A DNA stretch of 64,000 bases from Chryseolinea soli (GCF_003589925.1 NZ_CP032382.1:7750001-7814000), one strand, 5' to 3'. Shown: positions 45,800 through 55,860, counted from the first letter of the stretch. The notes: generated from the sequence alone by a model not told the origin. Made by a program: numbers and translations.

Positions 45800-46261
45800 T
45801 CAACCCGCATTCGCCACCATACGCGTCAGCTGCTCGATGCGGCCTGCGCCGGCAATGGAATAGTTGGTGAACACCGGGTTGTTGGTATACCACAAGACCG
45901 CTTCGTCCTGAATGTTGGCACGGCTGACCACCTTGGTGGGGCCGAGGATAATTTCCGACTTGCCCTTCACGGCAATGCAAACCGCTTCCTTACATTCGAG
46001 CTTGCTGAAATCCAGCACACAGTTGCCCTTCACATAATCGATCACGAGCCTGCGACAGGAACCGTGAAACGTGATGCACCCATCGCCCACCACCTGGAAG
46101 GTGACGGAGCTGCGGACGCAATAGATCATACCGCTCAGGTCAAACGATCCCTTCGCGATGAATTCAACATCGCCGAAATTGCCGATCAGCAACGAGTCGT
46201 TTTTGTGAACACCTTCGAATTGTATTCTTCTTGCAGGTAGTGGTTGTTGTTTTATGCGCAT
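45800..46261 (-). CDS. Unknown small beta-rich protein
   Basis: A 153-residue protein with no signal peptide from the chosen start M-R-I-K-Q-Q-P-L; ten more codons are open upstream. The chain is a run of short strands such as I-Q-F-E-G, D-S-L-L-I-G-N, G-D-V-E-F-I-A-K-G, S-V-T-F-Q-V-V-G and S-E-I-I-L-G-P, with the spacing of a beta-helix or stacked-strand fold. Six cysteines are present, some in F-H-G-S-C-R-R and L-E-C-K-E-A-V-C. Family not recognised. It lies 130 bp downstream of the SusE/F-like gene, after a hairpin. Confidence 0.55.
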   Translation of the reverse strand: MRIKQQPLPARRIQFEGVHKNDSLLIGNFGDVEFIAKGSFDLSGMIYCVRSSVTFQVVGDGCITFHGSCRRLVIDYVKGNCVLDFSKLECKEAVCIAVKGKSEIILGPTKVVSRANIQDEAVLWYTNNPVFTNYSIAGAGRIEQLTRMVANAG

Positions 46262-46309
46262 ACATGCGGAGTTAAAAAAAGTTATTCTCAAGTTTATCCG
46301 GCAACATTT

Positions 46310-46345
46310 GAAGCCGGGACGCTCCCCTTTAGAGCATCCCGCTTC
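46310..46345. other. Long stem-loop after the PUL operon
   Basis: GAAGcCGGGACGCTC / GAGCATCCCG-CTTC pairs over about 13 bases with a G-T wobble and one bulge, between the SusE/F-like gene and the unknown gene at 45800. There is no T tract on either strand, so if it terminates the PUL transcript it is not a classic intrinsic terminator; RNA processing or protection is another option. Confidence 0.5.
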
Positions 46346-46390
46346 AAAGCGAATAAGCGGTTAACCTTATTCTGTTTCACACTTTCACGA

Positions 46391-47608
46391 TCACTTCGTA
46401 ACAATCGTAACCGTGTTGGTGTTGGTCTTTCCGTCTACCGAAAGCGTAATGTCATACTTGCCTTCGGTGGCGACATAAAAGTTGTGGTAGTCCTTGCCGG
46501 CGGCCGTGGCATCTTTCACTTTGCCATCGGTGATGGCAGAACCATTCGTCGTGGCCATACTAAAGTCGACCAGGTAAGAGCCCTCCCATTTTCCATTTTC
46601 CAGGAACACGAATTCGCGATCGCCGATGAGGCTTACGTCCGTCCATTTCCAGGTGTAGATGGTGCCGGACTTGGTTGGAGTCTTCAGGTCAAAGCCGTTG
46701 TCCCAGTTCGCTTCGACATCGCCAACTTTGTAGGCGTTTCCAAACAGACCCATTTTTGTAGCGCTGAAATCGGTGAGCTTGCTTTCCGACCAGGTGTCGG
46801 TGGCGGCCGTGTATTTCAGTTTCACCAGGATATTGCCACCGGCGTGGTTGGGTATATTGGAAAGGAAAAAGCCCAGGTCGTTCTTGCCCGAGGCCCAGGC
46901 AGCCGCATAGTCTTCCACCCCCAGGCTCGACATGACGGTGGTCACGCCGTCTTCATTGTAGGCGTGCCAGCCATCGTTGAAGCGATAGCGATAGCCGGCC
47001 GCGGCCTTCAGCTTGACCGTGCTTTCGAATACAGAAGAGTCTTTGGATACGGACTTCTGAGCCAGGTTGGTCGCCGTAGTCCAGTCGCCCGGTGTGGCGT
47101 CGCCAATCATGTTGGCTTTCACACGCATGATCACAAAATTCTTATTGTTGATGTCAACATAGGCATAATACAATCCTTCATCACCCACCGCGATCTCGGC
47201 AGCATCGGCCACCAATGTTCCGTGGATCACCATGTCGTTGATGGGCACATTTTCGATGTCTGTTCCCAGCTCTTTCTTGCCGCCGTTTTCAGCGCCATAG
47301 ATCGTGCCCACGCCGCCTACCACCTGTGCAACTTTGATCTTCGCACCGGCGCCGATATACATGAATTTTCCGAATACGCCGTCCTCTGACTCCACGCCGG
47401 GAGCTTTGCCGGGATCAAGTTGCGCTACGTTCATGCGGGCCGCGGGCTCAACCGCCGAGGCAGCAACGGTATTGGTACCATAAATATAGACGCCATCCAA
47501 CTTAGGGATCAGCTCTTCCGGCTCGGCGTCGTCTTTGCTACACGACACGATGATGAGCGGGAGGGCCAGCGTCAACATCAGTAAAAGTTTTAAGGATAAT
47601 TTTTTCAT
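46391..47608 (-). CDS. SusE/SusF-like outer-membrane starch-binding lipoprotein
   Basis: A 405-residue lipoprotein, signal M-K-K-L-S-L-K-L-L-L-M-L ... I-I-V-S-C with cysteine at about 23. It has SusE/F-type tandem modules: an N-terminal domain and two or three CBM-like units including M-G-L-F-G-N-A-Y-K-V-G-D (about 287-298), W-D-N-G-F-D-L-K and W-K-W-T-D-V. SusE/F proteins bind glycans on the cell surface but do not cleave them. It is the last gene of the SusC-D unit here, 58 bp after the GH71/99-like gene. Confidence 0.82.
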   Translation of the reverse strand: MKKLSLKLLLMLTLALPLIIVSCSKDDAEPEELIPKLDGVYIYGTNTVAASAVEPAARMNVAQLDPGKAPGVESEDGVFGKFMYIGAGAKIKVAQVVGGVGTIYGAENGGKKELGTDIENVPINDMVIHGTLVADAAEIAVGDEGLYYAYVDINNKNFVIMRVKANMIGDATPGDWTTATNLAQKSVSKDSSVFESTVKLKAAAGYRYRFNDGWHAYNEDGVTTVMSSLGVEDYAAAWASGKNDLGFFLSNIPNHAGGNILVKLKYTAATDTWSESKLTDFSATKMGLFGNAYKVGDVEANWDNGFDLKTPTKSGTIYTWKWTDVSLIGDREFVFLENGKWEGSYLVDFSMATTNGSAITDGKVKDATAAGKDYHNFYVATEGKYDITLSVDGKTNTNTVTIVTK

Positions 47609-47666
47609 AGGTGTTCAGTTTTAGTTTTGATCGTTAAGGTTCAAATCGTAGGTGCGGATAATGTTT

Positions 47667-48911
47667 TTATTCCAGCGAATCCAACAGCGCCCGCGCCTGA
47701 TCTACTTCCAGGTTCACGAGGTGTTGAAAAGTCTGCTTCAGCGTGGCCAGCGCGGGTTTGTTGCCCTTGTATTTTATTTTTTTCAGATAGTAGGAATACA
47801 CCAGCTCCAACTCGGCTTTTGTATACGACACGCCTGTGAAAGCCTGAAGGATCTCCAAGCATTTGAATTGATCCTCCACCGTGGGCTCGAGGATGGTGCC
47901 TTCGCCAAAGTCATTCCAGGTCACCAGCTGCAAATATTTCAGGTCATATTCCGTCGCTTTGTTCAAAGTGTTCTGAAGTGTTTGCCCGTTGTTGAAATCG
48001 ACGTAACCATAGCTGGTGCCTGTGCCACCCTCCGAATAGAAATCGTGGAAGCGCGGATATGCCGAACCGAGTTTCAATTTTCCTCCCGATGCTTTTCCGT
48101 AGAAAGCCGTGAGCTGACTCAGCGATGTATTGAAGTCCACCCACGAAAATTCTCCGCCACCCGTCGAACCGGTCAGGGATGCATGATCCCACAAGGGCAG
48201 AAACACAGGCGCTTGTGTGCCTTTAAAGATTTCCGTCCACTGACTGGCTGTTTTAAAATAGCGGGGCCCGAACGTGAGCAACAAGGGCTTTCCGTCGATG
48301 GCGATGTGGTTTTTCCTTGGATAGTAGTTTTCGTTCAGATATTTCATGTCGGCTTGCGCCGCCTGCACCGCGGTGAGATCTGTTTTGGCTTCCACGTTCT
48401 GCGCGGTATAATCTTCATACACCACCCCAAACTGGAGGCCCACACTGTCGAGCTCCGCCACCACGGCATTCGTAGCGATGGCATTCACCTTGTAGTCATA
48501 GACACTGTGCGTGCCATACCAGTCGATCAGCAACCCGTCGACGCCCGCATATTTCATCAGCAGCAAATGATAGTCGATCACATCTTTGTCTCGCGAGTCA
48601 TACGGGCCGATGAGCGGGTAGTAGTGCGACGCGATCTGTCGTTGGCCACCGGCTTCGATGATATCGGGGTTCTTGTTGGCCATCGTCCAGTGTGAGCCCC
48701 AATAGCCGGCAAAGGGCTTGCTTTGAAACCAGGGCATGTAGTGCATATACACTTTCATGTCGTTAGTTTTTTGTACCGATGGTGGTCCCGTCACTTCTTT
48801 TTCCGGTTCCGGATCGGACGAGCTGCAGGAGAACAGCATGGCCATCACCAGACTCATCGTTAGCATCACGTGGCGCAGGGGATATCTATATTTCAGTGTA
48901 CTTCCAGTCAT
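47667..48911 (-). CDS. GH71/GH99-like lipoprotein
   Basis: A 414-residue lipoprotein, signal ending M-L-F-S-C-S-S-S. The body looks like the GH71/99-like (endo-mannosidase-like) barrel: V-Y-M-H-Y-M-P-W-F at about 48-56, W-G-S-H-W-T-M, D-G-L-L-I-D-W-Y-G and V-V-Y-E-D-Y-T. It could be an active enzyme or a glycan-binding protein. The ATG at 48909-48911 fits a signal; a TTG five codons earlier overlaps the SusD stop. It takes the slot where SusE usually follows SusD. The last 110 residues are helical and not part of the barrel. Confidence 0.8.
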   Translation of the reverse strand: MTGSTLKYRYPLRHVMLTMSLVMAMLFSCSSSDPEPEKEVTGPPSVQKTNDMKVYMHYMPWFQSKPFAGYWGSHWTMANKNPDIIEAGGQRQIASHYYPLIGPYDSRDKDVIDYHLLLMKYAGVDGLLIDWYGTHSVYDYKVNAIATNAVVAELDSVGLQFGVVYEDYTAQNVEAKTDLTAVQAAQADMKYLNENYYPRKNHIAIDGKPLLLTFGPRYFKTASQWTEIFKGTQAPVFLPLWDHASLTGSTGGGEFSWVDFNTSLSQLTAFYGKASGGKLKLGSAYPRFHDFYSEGGTGTSYGYVDFNNGQTLQNTLNKATEYDLKYLQLVTWNDFGEGTILEPTVEDQFKCLEILQAFTGVSYTKAELELVYSYYLKKIKYKGNKPALATLKQTFQHLVNLEVDQARALLDSLE

Positions 48912-48922
48912 GATCGATATCG

Positions 48923-50479
48923 TCAATAGCCCGTGCTGGGCACCATTTTTGTATTGTTGTCCACCTCCTGCAGCGGTATGGGGTAGTAGTAGTCTTTGGC
49001 GTTGTACACGATCACGCCTTGGGTCTTATTCAGCGTGTTGTACTTGTTTACTTCCTGCTCCACGATCTTCCAGCGCACGATGTCGTACCAGCGATGGCCT
49101 TCGCCAAAAAGCTCGCGAAAGCGCTCCTCGCGTATGGAATCCTGGAGTTGCGTCCCTCCTAACCCAACGTAGTCCACACTCGGCTCCGAGGCATCGGGCG
49201 AGAAACCATAGGCACGGCGGCGCACTTTGTTCATGTATTCAGAAGCCTGGGCATCGTCTCCAAGTTTGTTCATCACCTCGGCGTACATGAGGTACACATC
49301 GGCGAGACGCATCAGGAGATAGTTGGTGCCGCTGTTCCGGTTGGTGGTGAGCACACAATAATCCTTGGGCACATATTTCCGGAAGCTGTGACCCGTGTAA
49401 TTGAATTGGCTTATTCCCGCCGGGGTCATGGCGCCGGTCTCGTCAGCAGCAAGATCGTCGGGGGCATAGGTGCAGATCTTCAGGCGTGGGTCGTTGTGAA
49501 ATCTGAAGATGTTCACACCATGCGGCGTGCAGTTGCTCCAGCCTCTGCCGGGAGGGGCCAGCACCAGCGCAATGCCGGAACCCAGGCCGTTCTCCCAAAT
49601 ATTTTGCTGCATATCGACGGTATAGTTCAGCTCGAACAGCGACTCCCGGCCAAATTCATTTTTGCCTTGAAACAAATCGTCGTAGCGTTCAAAGGGCACC
49701 AGCGCATATTTGTTGCTGGCAAACACCTGGTCGAAGTATTGTTTTGACTTTTCATAGTTCTCCATGTAGAGATACACCTGACCGAGGTAGCCCTCCACGG
49801 CAAACTTGGTGACGCGTGCAATGTTGTTGGCATCCCAACCCTCGGGCACCAGCGACTCTGCGGTTTCAAAATCCTTGATGATCTGCGTATATACTTTTCC
49901 CACGCTGGCCCGCGGGATCATCAATTCGTCCCGGGTCTTTGCCACCTTCAGGATCAACGGCACAGCAAGACGCGTACTGTCTACCGCATAAGACTCCTCA
50001 CCCCAAAGGCGCACCATGTGGAAGTAGGCCAGCCCCCGGAGAAAATGTGCCTGGCCGACGATCCGCTTCAACTGTGCGAGTTGGTCTGGGGTGGCCTTGC
50101 CGCTGGTTTCATAGGCCGGGGCATTCCCGATGATATCGTTCGCGCGGGCCACAATGCGGAAGAATCCCCGCCACGCGATGTACACATTGCCGTCGATCGA
50201 GGTTACTTCGTTCCGGTTTTGTGCATTCCAATAATCGGACTCGTGTGGCAACGCCAGCAAGGTTTGCACATAGAAGGTTTGACCGAAAAGATCCAGGTTC
50301 TTCACCGCATCGTAGGTGGCATTGAGCGACAGGTCGAAGTTCTCGATCTTCGTATAAAAGTTGTCGGCGGTGAGTTCGTTCTGATTGGTTAGCTCCAGAA
50401 AATTATCCGAGCAGCCCGTTGCCATGGCGGCAAGACCGGCTAAAAAGAAAAAGTATACAATGACTTTCCTGCGTTTCAT
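48923..50479 (-). CDS. SusD/RagB-family lipoprotein of the GH97 locus
   Basis: A 518-residue surface glycan-binding lipoprotein, signal L-A-A-M-A-T-G-C at about 23. The SusD fold is supported by F-L-E-L-T-N-Q-N-E-L-T-A-D-N-F-Y near the N-terminus and, near the C-terminus, R-E-E-R-F-R-E-L-F-G-E-G-H-R-W-Y-D-I-V-R-W (about 464-484). Translation begins 6 bp after SusC ends. Works with the SusC at 50486-53599 as a pair. Confidence 0.95.
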   Translation of the reverse strand: MKRRKVIVYFFFLAGLAAMATGCSDNFLELTNQNELTADNFYTKIENFDLSLNATYDAVKNLDLFGQTFYVQTLLALPHESDYWNAQNRNEVTSIDGNVYIAWRGFFRIVARANDIIGNAPAYETSGKATPDQLAQLKRIVGQAHFLRGLAYFHMVRLWGEESYAVDSTRLAVPLILKVAKTRDELMIPRASVGKVYTQIIKDFETAESLVPEGWDANNIARVTKFAVEGYLGQVYLYMENYEKSKQYFDQVFASNKYALVPFERYDDLFQGKNEFGRESLFELNYTVDMQQNIWENGLGSGIALVLAPPGRGWSNCTPHGVNIFRFHNDPRLKICTYAPDDLAADETGAMTPAGISQFNYTGHSFRKYVPKDYCVLTTNRNSGTNYLLMRLADVYLMYAEVMNKLGDDAQASEYMNKVRRRAYGFSPDASEPSVDYVGLGGTQLQDSIREERFRELFGEGHRWYDIVRWKIVEQEVNKYNTLNKTQGVIVYNAKDYYYPIPLQEVDNNTKMVPSTGY

Positions 50480-50485
50480 ATCGTC

Positions 50486-53400
50486 TTAAAATTGGAGTTC
50501 AAAACCACCGGTAAACGTGCGCACCTGCGGGTAGTATCCGAAGTCAACACCACGGCTCAGGTTGGAGCCGGCAATTTCCGGATCGAGGCCCGAGTACTTG
50601 GTGAAGGTGAGCACGTTGTTGCCATTCACATAAAAGCGGAGCTTCTTCATGTGCCACTTCTCCAGCAGCCGCTGCGGCACATTGAAACCGATCTGGATGT
50701 TTCTCAACTTCAGGTATGATCCATTCTCCACGAAATAGCTGGAAGGTTTGCCCCAGTTCTGGTTCGGGTCGCTGGCAATGTTGCGCGGGTTGTTGGTGTG
50801 ATGATCCGGGGTCCATGCTTCGAAGATGTCGGTGGTGGTGTTGTCGTCGCCAAAGAAGTTGCGCGTGTAGGCTTTGCTGGCGTTGAAGATGTCTACGCCC
50901 TGCACACCCTGAAACTGAAGGGCTACATCAACGATGCGGTTGTAGGTCACGCCGATGTTCAGCGCATAGGTCATCTTCGGCCAGGGATTTCCAATGAACG
51001 TGCGATCGTGCTCTGCGGTGACTTCACCATCCGGTCCCCCGTCCGGACCGCTCAGGTCTCGATACATAAAATCGCCGGCGCCAGTGCCCGCTTCCTGGTA
51101 GGTACCATCGGCTGCCCAGGAGTTCACGGCGTAGACATCGTTGGCAGAATTCAAGATCTGTTGCACCTGGTAGCCATAGAAACTCGACACAGGTTTGCCG
51201 GCTTGCGTGCGTGTCATCCCCCCGATCTGACCGCCGCCGCTACCGCTGATGAGCGCGCCGTTGCGATCGTCCGACAATTTTGTCAGCACGTTCTTCATGA
51301 ACGAGGTATTGCCGGTCACATTGATATCAAACTTTTTAATGCTGGTGTTATATCCTAGATCAATGTCGAAGCCGGTATTGCGCATGGTCCCCACGTTGAC
51401 CTCAGGGCTCACCGGATCGAAATTATGCACCGCGATACCTGACGAAGACGGTATTGGCACCTGGTACAACATGTCTTTGGTATCCTTGATGTAATAATCT
51501 ACACTGATCGAAAACTTATTCTCAAAGGCTTTCAGATCCAGCGCCACGTCGTGCATGACCACCCGTTCCCAGGTCACATCGGCGTTGGTAAAGCGGCTGA
51601 TAAAGAAGCCGGGGACTTTGTTGCTTCCGTTCAGATCGAATGCATAAGTAGAGAACTGCGACGTGTAGGTGGGCAGGTAAATAAAATCCCGGCTGTTGTT
51701 GGACCCGATCGATCCGCTGTTGGCACGCAGCTTTAGGTTGGTGATGTAGGGCACATTCTGAAAGAAACGCTCCTGCGAAATTCGCCAACCCGCCGACACC
51801 GATGGGAAGGTTCCCCAAATGTTCTTCATCGCAAAATTCGGCGCCGAGGCATCGTGGCGTATATTTGCCTCGAGCAAATACTTCTCATCATAACTATAGT
51901 TGAACCTCCCAAACTGCGAGACGAGCCGCGACTGATTCACGTTGGCTTTGTCTGTCGTGGCGATAGCGCCTGTCGCCAGGTTGATGCTGGAGGCCATGTC
52001 CACCGGGAAGCGGTTGCCGATCACGTTGAAGTGCCGTGAATCGTACTTCATGGCCTCATAGCCGCCCATGATCTTGAAGCTGTGTTTTTTTATCGACCGC
52101 GCATAGGTGGCCACTAGGTTACCGGTGATGGTCTGGTCGTTTCCTGAACTATAGATTAGCGCCGCGATCGGGTTGGAGAACGATCCGTAGTTAAAGGCTT
52201 CATCAAATTTCTGCCCTAAATAATTGTAATAGTTATAACCTACCGTGCCCCGGACCGTCAATCCGTTTAACGGATTTGCTTCCAGGTACACGTTTCCGTC
52301 TACACGGCTATACGTGCGCGTCTCGTGTTGTTGATACTGGGTTGCCACCGGATTAGGGCCTTGAAAATAAACGGGACCTTTTCCCCATCCCCCAAATTCA
52401 TTGGTCGCATCATAGATCGGCATGATGGGAATAGAGCGATAGGGAACGCCTCCTGTAACGTTCTCGTTGTTGTTACCGATGGGATTCTCGATCACGCGCG
52501 AAAGCAGCACGCTTTCTCCCATCTTCAACCACTTGGTCAGCTTCATGTCGGAATTCAACCGCATACTATAGCGCTTGTAGTTGTTGTCGATGAGAATGCC
52601 ATCTTCGGTGTCATGTCCGAACGACAGGAAGAAATTACTTTTGTCATCCCCCTTCGACACCGAAAGGTCATAGGTCTTCACCACCCCGCTGCCGCCATAA
52701 AACGCCTTGACCCAATCGGTGTCGTCCTGGTAGTTGTCCCAGGCCGGTTCCGGATTCTGGCCCGCATTGAGGCGGCTCTCCTTTTTGTATCTCACAAAAT
52801 CCGCGCTGTTGAGTAAGGTCGGAAGGTGAATGGGGCTGCGCTTGCCCAGGGAAGTTTTGAAGTTCACCTGGAGACTGCCCTTACCGCGCTTGGTCGTTAC
52901 CAGGATGACGCCGTGTGCTGCGCGAATCCCATAGATCGCTGAGGCAGCGGCATCTTTTAATATCTCAATGGATTCCACATCGTCCACATCAAACTGGTTG
53001 CCCGGGCTCATGCGAATGCCATCGACGATCCACAACGGCTCTGTATTCCCAATAGAACCCACACCGCGAATGTGAATGGTGGGGGCCGCTCCTGGAGCTC
53101 CCCCGTCGCGTGTCACGTTCACGCCGGCGGCCATGCCTTGCAACGCCTGGTCCAGGCGCAGAACGGATTTGTTTTCCATGTTATCGACGTTCACCGACGA
53201 GATCGCGCCGGTAACATTCGAACGCTTCTGCTCGCCATACCCCACAACGATCACCTCATCCAAAGCCCGCACATCCTCCGCCATCGCGATGTTGACGACC
53301 GTCTGTGTGCCCAGCGGAACTTCTTGCGTTACGTATCCAATGGAACTAAACACCAGCACGGCTTCCGTATTCACGGTGAGGGTGAAGCGGCCGTCGGCGT

Positions 53401-53599
53401 CGCTTAGCGTGCCGGTAGTGGTTCCTTTTTCATAGACACTCACTCCGGGAATGGGCTCTTTGTTTGGTGCCGTCACCCGGCCGGATAGGGTCCGCTTTCC
53501 TTCCGCATCCTGCGATTGCGCCGGAAGGATGATGAGTGACAACACCAGCGTCATAAAAAGCACGGCTGCGTCGCGTATACTTTGTAAAGGTCTTTTCAT
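50486..53599 (-). CDS. SusC/RagA-family TonB-dependent transporter of the GH97 locus
   Basis: A 1037-residue outer-membrane transporter. I start at M-K-R-P-L-Q-S-I-R-D, which gives the signal peptide and puts the gene 40 bp after GH97; 25 open codons precede it. A carboxypeptidase-D-like domain (L-S-G-R-V-T-A-P-N ... L-V-F-S-S-I-G-Y) is followed by V-I-V-V-G-Y-G-E-Q-K-R-S-N-V-T-G-A-I-S, the TonB-box/plug junction, I-H-I-R-G-V-G-S-I-G in the plug, and the barrel ending F-E-L-Q-F. It imports oligosaccharides bound by the SusD partner. Confidence 0.95.
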   Translation of the reverse strand: MKRPLQSIRDAAVLFMTLVLSLIILPAQSQDAEGKRTLSGRVTAPNKEPIPGVSVYEKGTTTGTLSDADGRFTLTVNTEAVLVFSSIGYVTQEVPLGTQTVVNIAMAEDVRALDEVIVVGYGEQKRSNVTGAISSVNVDNMENKSVLRLDQALQGMAAGVNVTRDGGAPGAAPTIHIRGVGSIGNTEPLWIVDGIRMSPGNQFDVDDVESIEILKDAAASAIYGIRAAHGVILVTTKRGKGSLQVNFKTSLGKRSPIHLPTLLNSADFVRYKKESRLNAGQNPEPAWDNYQDDTDWVKAFYGGSGVVKTYDLSVSKGDDKSNFFLSFGHDTEDGILIDNNYKRYSMRLNSDMKLTKWLKMGESVLLSRVIENPIGNNNENVTGGVPYRSIPIMPIYDATNEFGGWGKGPVYFQGPNPVATQYQQHETRTYSRVDGNVYLEANPLNGLTVRGTVGYNYYNYLGQKFDEAFNYGSFSNPIAALIYSSGNDQTITGNLVATYARSIKKHSFKIMGGYEAMKYDSRHFNVIGNRFPVDMASSINLATGAIATTDKANVNQSRLVSQFGRFNYSYDEKYLLEANIRHDASAPNFAMKNIWGTFPSVSAGWRISQERFFQNVPYITNLKLRANSGSIGSNNSRDFIYLPTYTSQFSTYAFDLNGSNKVPGFFISRFTNADVTWERVVMHDVALDLKAFENKFSISVDYYIKDTKDMLYQVPIPSSSGIAVHNFDPVSPEVNVGTMRNTGFDIDLGYNTSIKKFDINVTGNTSFMKNVLTKLSDDRNGALISGSGGGQIGGMTRTQAGKPVSSFYGYQVQQILNSANDVYAVNSWAADGTYQEAGTGAGDFMYRDLSGPDGGPDGEVTAEHDRTFIGNPWPKMTYALNIGVTYNRIVDVALQFQGVQGVDIFNASKAYTRNFFGDDNTTTDIFEAWTPDHHTNNPRNIASDPNQNWGKPSSYFVENGSYLKLRNIQIGFNVPQRLLEKWHMKKLRFYVNGNNVLTFTKYSGLDPEIAGSNLSRGVDFGYYPQVRTFTGGFELQF

Positions 53600-53639
53600 A
53601 GGCTCGTCGTTTTTTATGGTCGTGCAAGTCATGTTATCA

Positions 53640-55640
53640 TCAATTCTTCTCCTGGAAGCGAATGGCCGTACCACCGCCCGGGGCCAGGATTAGGGTGAGC
53701 GTTGACGCGGCATCCACCTCCTTTTGGAAAATGTCGATGGGAAGCGGGTTTGAGGTCATGTCCGCATCTTTGCCATCCTGGTAGATCGTGGCGACGTATT
53801 TCTGCTCGGGTTTGAGGAAATCCAGTTTCACTTCCAGCGTTCGTTTGTCTTCGTTGGTAATGCTGCCCAGGTACCAATCGCTGCTGTTGCGGTCCTTGCG
53901 CACTGTGGTCACGTATTTGCCGATCTCGGCGTTCAACACGCGGGTCTCCTCCCAGTCCGTGGACACATCTTCGATAAATTTCAAAGCGGGTTTGCCTTCA
54001 TAGTTGGCCGGCAGGTCGGCGGCCATTTGCATGGGGCTGTAGATCACGACATACAAGGCAAGTTGTTTGGCGAGCGTGGTGTGCACACGGTGGGAGCCGT
54101 CATTCTTGAAGGTGATGTCGAAGATACCGGGCGTGTAATCCAACGGCCCGCCTAGACAACGCGTAAAAGGGAGTATCGTCGTGTGCGAGGGCGGATTGCC
54201 TGTACTCCACGCCTCGTATTCCGTGCCCCGCGCGCCTTCGCGGGTCATCATGTTCGGATAGGTCCGGCGAAGGCCGGTGTCTTTGATGGGTTCGTGAACA
54301 TCCAGCATGATGTGATACTGGGCGGCCAGCGTCATCACCTTGTGATAGTGACGCACCATGAATTGGCTTTGATGACGTTCACCCGATGGCGTGCGGTTCA
54401 CATAGCCCGTCTTCACCCGGTGGATGTCATACGTCTGGCAAAGTTTGAACGCATCTTCCAACTGGCGCTCATAGTTGGCCACGTTGCCCCCGGTTTCGTG
54501 GTGCGCAATGAGGCCGATGTTTTTCTCTTTGGCATAACGGCTCACCTCCTCCAGGTCATAGTCCGCATAGGGCTTGGTAAAGTTGAAATTGCCCGACTTG
54601 GTCCAGTCGCCTTCCCAGCCCTCGTTCCAACCTTCCGCCAGGGAAGCCGAGAGATGATGCGCGGCGGCAAAGTCAATGAGCGCCTTCATGTTTGCCGTAG
54701 TGGCTCCGTGGTGAGGTCCTCCCTCCCAGGTCTGCGTTTTCAGGTGCATGCCCCACCAGATCCCGTTGTACTTGCCGGGTTTTATCCACGAAACATCGCC
54801 GATGACGTTGGGTTCGTTCAGGTTTAGGATGAGGTAGGACGTGGCGAGGTCGCCGGGTTTGTCGGCCAATTGCACGGTGCGCCACGGCGTTTGCAGGGGC
54901 GCCGTCGCCTCCACGCGGTTGCCATTGGCCCACGGCACGAGGTCGCATTTCAGGGTGAGGTTGCCTTTGTTCAGCAACGTCATCGAAGCGTAATCCACCA
55001 GGGCGGCTTCGTGAATGCTCACATACAGGTCTTTGCCCGCCATGGTCAGCGGCGTGTGCACGGCCTCCTTCAGCTCGCTCACCTTGTTGTTTTTGAACAG
55101 GTACTCGCTGTCCATGTCGTCGCCAATGGCCGGGATCCACCAGGCCGACAAGTCGTCGTGGAGGGCGAACTCGGTGAGTTCATCCAGGATGACAAAGCTT
55201 TTCAGGTTGGGTTGCTCGGGGATCACGTAGCGAAAACCAAGACCGTCGTTGAAGACCCGGAAGACGATGTCGAGTTTGCGTTTGAGTCCTGTGGTTTCTT
55301 CCAGCGAAAGGGTCAGGCTGTTGTATTGGTTTCGGATGGTCTTCACCTCACCCCAAGCCTGCGTCCAGGTCTCGTCGAACGAACCGGTTTTGGCGGAAAC
55401 GATCTTGAAATCCTTGTTCAAGGCGGGCAGGTCTTTGAGCACAAACCCCAGGGCAGAGGGTTTTATGATCGCAACTTTATGGCGGAAGACGCTATAGAAC
55501 GGGACGCCATGCTTCAATTCGAATTGAACCGTTAACTGGCCGTTGGGGGAAGCGACCTCCACCGGGCGGTCTTTGCTGTGGCCGGTCAGGGCCAGCAAGG
55601 CGAACAAAAAGATCAGTAATACGACGTAGAATGCCTTCAT
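53640..55640 (-). CDS. GH97 alpha-glucosidase (SusB-like)
   Basis: A 666-residue secreted glycoside hydrolase. Signal segment M-K-A-F-Y-V-V-L-L-I-F-L-F-A-L-L (about 1-22). The N-terminal beta-sandwich (about 25-280) is followed by the (beta/alpha)8 barrel with L-A-E-G-W-N-E-G-W-E-G-D-W (about 345), A-H-H-E-T-G-G (about 386) and D-V-H-E-P-I-K-D-T-G-L-R-R-T-Y-P (about 452). The HHET and HEP glutamates match the bases used by inverting GH97 enzymes such as SusB, so alpha-glucosidase is favoured over alpha-galactosidase. First gene of the PUL operon, regulated presumably by the SusR-like protein upstream. Confidence 0.92.
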   Translation of the reverse strand: MKAFYVVLLIFLFALLALTGHSKDRPVEVASPNGQLTVQFELKHGVPFYSVFRHKVAIIKPSALGFVLKDLPALNKDFKIVSAKTGSFDETWTQAWGEVKTIRNQYNSLTLSLEETTGLKRKLDIVFRVFNDGLGFRYVIPEQPNLKSFVILDELTEFALHDDLSAWWIPAIGDDMDSEYLFKNNKVSELKEAVHTPLTMAGKDLYVSIHEAALVDYASMTLLNKGNLTLKCDLVPWANGNRVEATAPLQTPWRTVQLADKPGDLATSYLILNLNEPNVIGDVSWIKPGKYNGIWWGMHLKTQTWEGGPHHGATTANMKALIDFAAAHHLSASLAEGWNEGWEGDWTKSGNFNFTKPYADYDLEEVSRYAKEKNIGLIAHHETGGNVANYERQLEDAFKLCQTYDIHRVKTGYVNRTPSGERHQSQFMVRHYHKVMTLAAQYHIMLDVHEPIKDTGLRRTYPNMMTREGARGTEYEAWSTGNPPSHTTILPFTRCLGGPLDYTPGIFDITFKNDGSHRVHTTLAKQLALYVVIYSPMQMAADLPANYEGKPALKFIEDVSTDWEETRVLNAEIGKYVTTVRKDRNSSDWYLGSITNEDKRTLEVKLDFLKPEQKYVATIYQDGKDADMTSNPLPIDIFQKEVDAASTLTLILAPGGGTAIRFQEKN

Positions 55641-55742
55641 GGGTTGAGCGTTAGGGTTTGTGCAACGAGCGAAAAAATGACTCCCGCTATCGTTTGCGTC
55701 AGCTCAACAAAGCACGCGTCCGGAAAAGGATGGATGAATTAT

Positions 55743-55769
55743 TCCACTAAAAATGTAAATAAAAGTGGA
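55743..55769. promoter_or_regulatory. Candidate operator, TCCACT-n15-AGTGGA
   Basis: An inverted repeat with 15-base spacer, 103-129 bases upstream of the GH97 start. Its spacing and position would suit an activator such as the SusR-like protein encoded next to it, but the 6-bp half-sites alone are weak evidence. Confidence 0.35.
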
Positions 55770-55860
55770 TGCTATAAATCGCTACAAAATTGAATATCAA
55801 TCGTTTGCAAAAAACTTCGTGCGATCAAAATATAAACCTATGTGAGTGTTTTGGAGGGCG

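Noticed and set aside
46244..47389. Open frame of 381 codons opposite the SusE/F-like gene
   Set aside because: The protein pattern on the minus strand (lipoprotein signal and SusE/F modules) is far better; the plus-strand frame has no recognisable motif.
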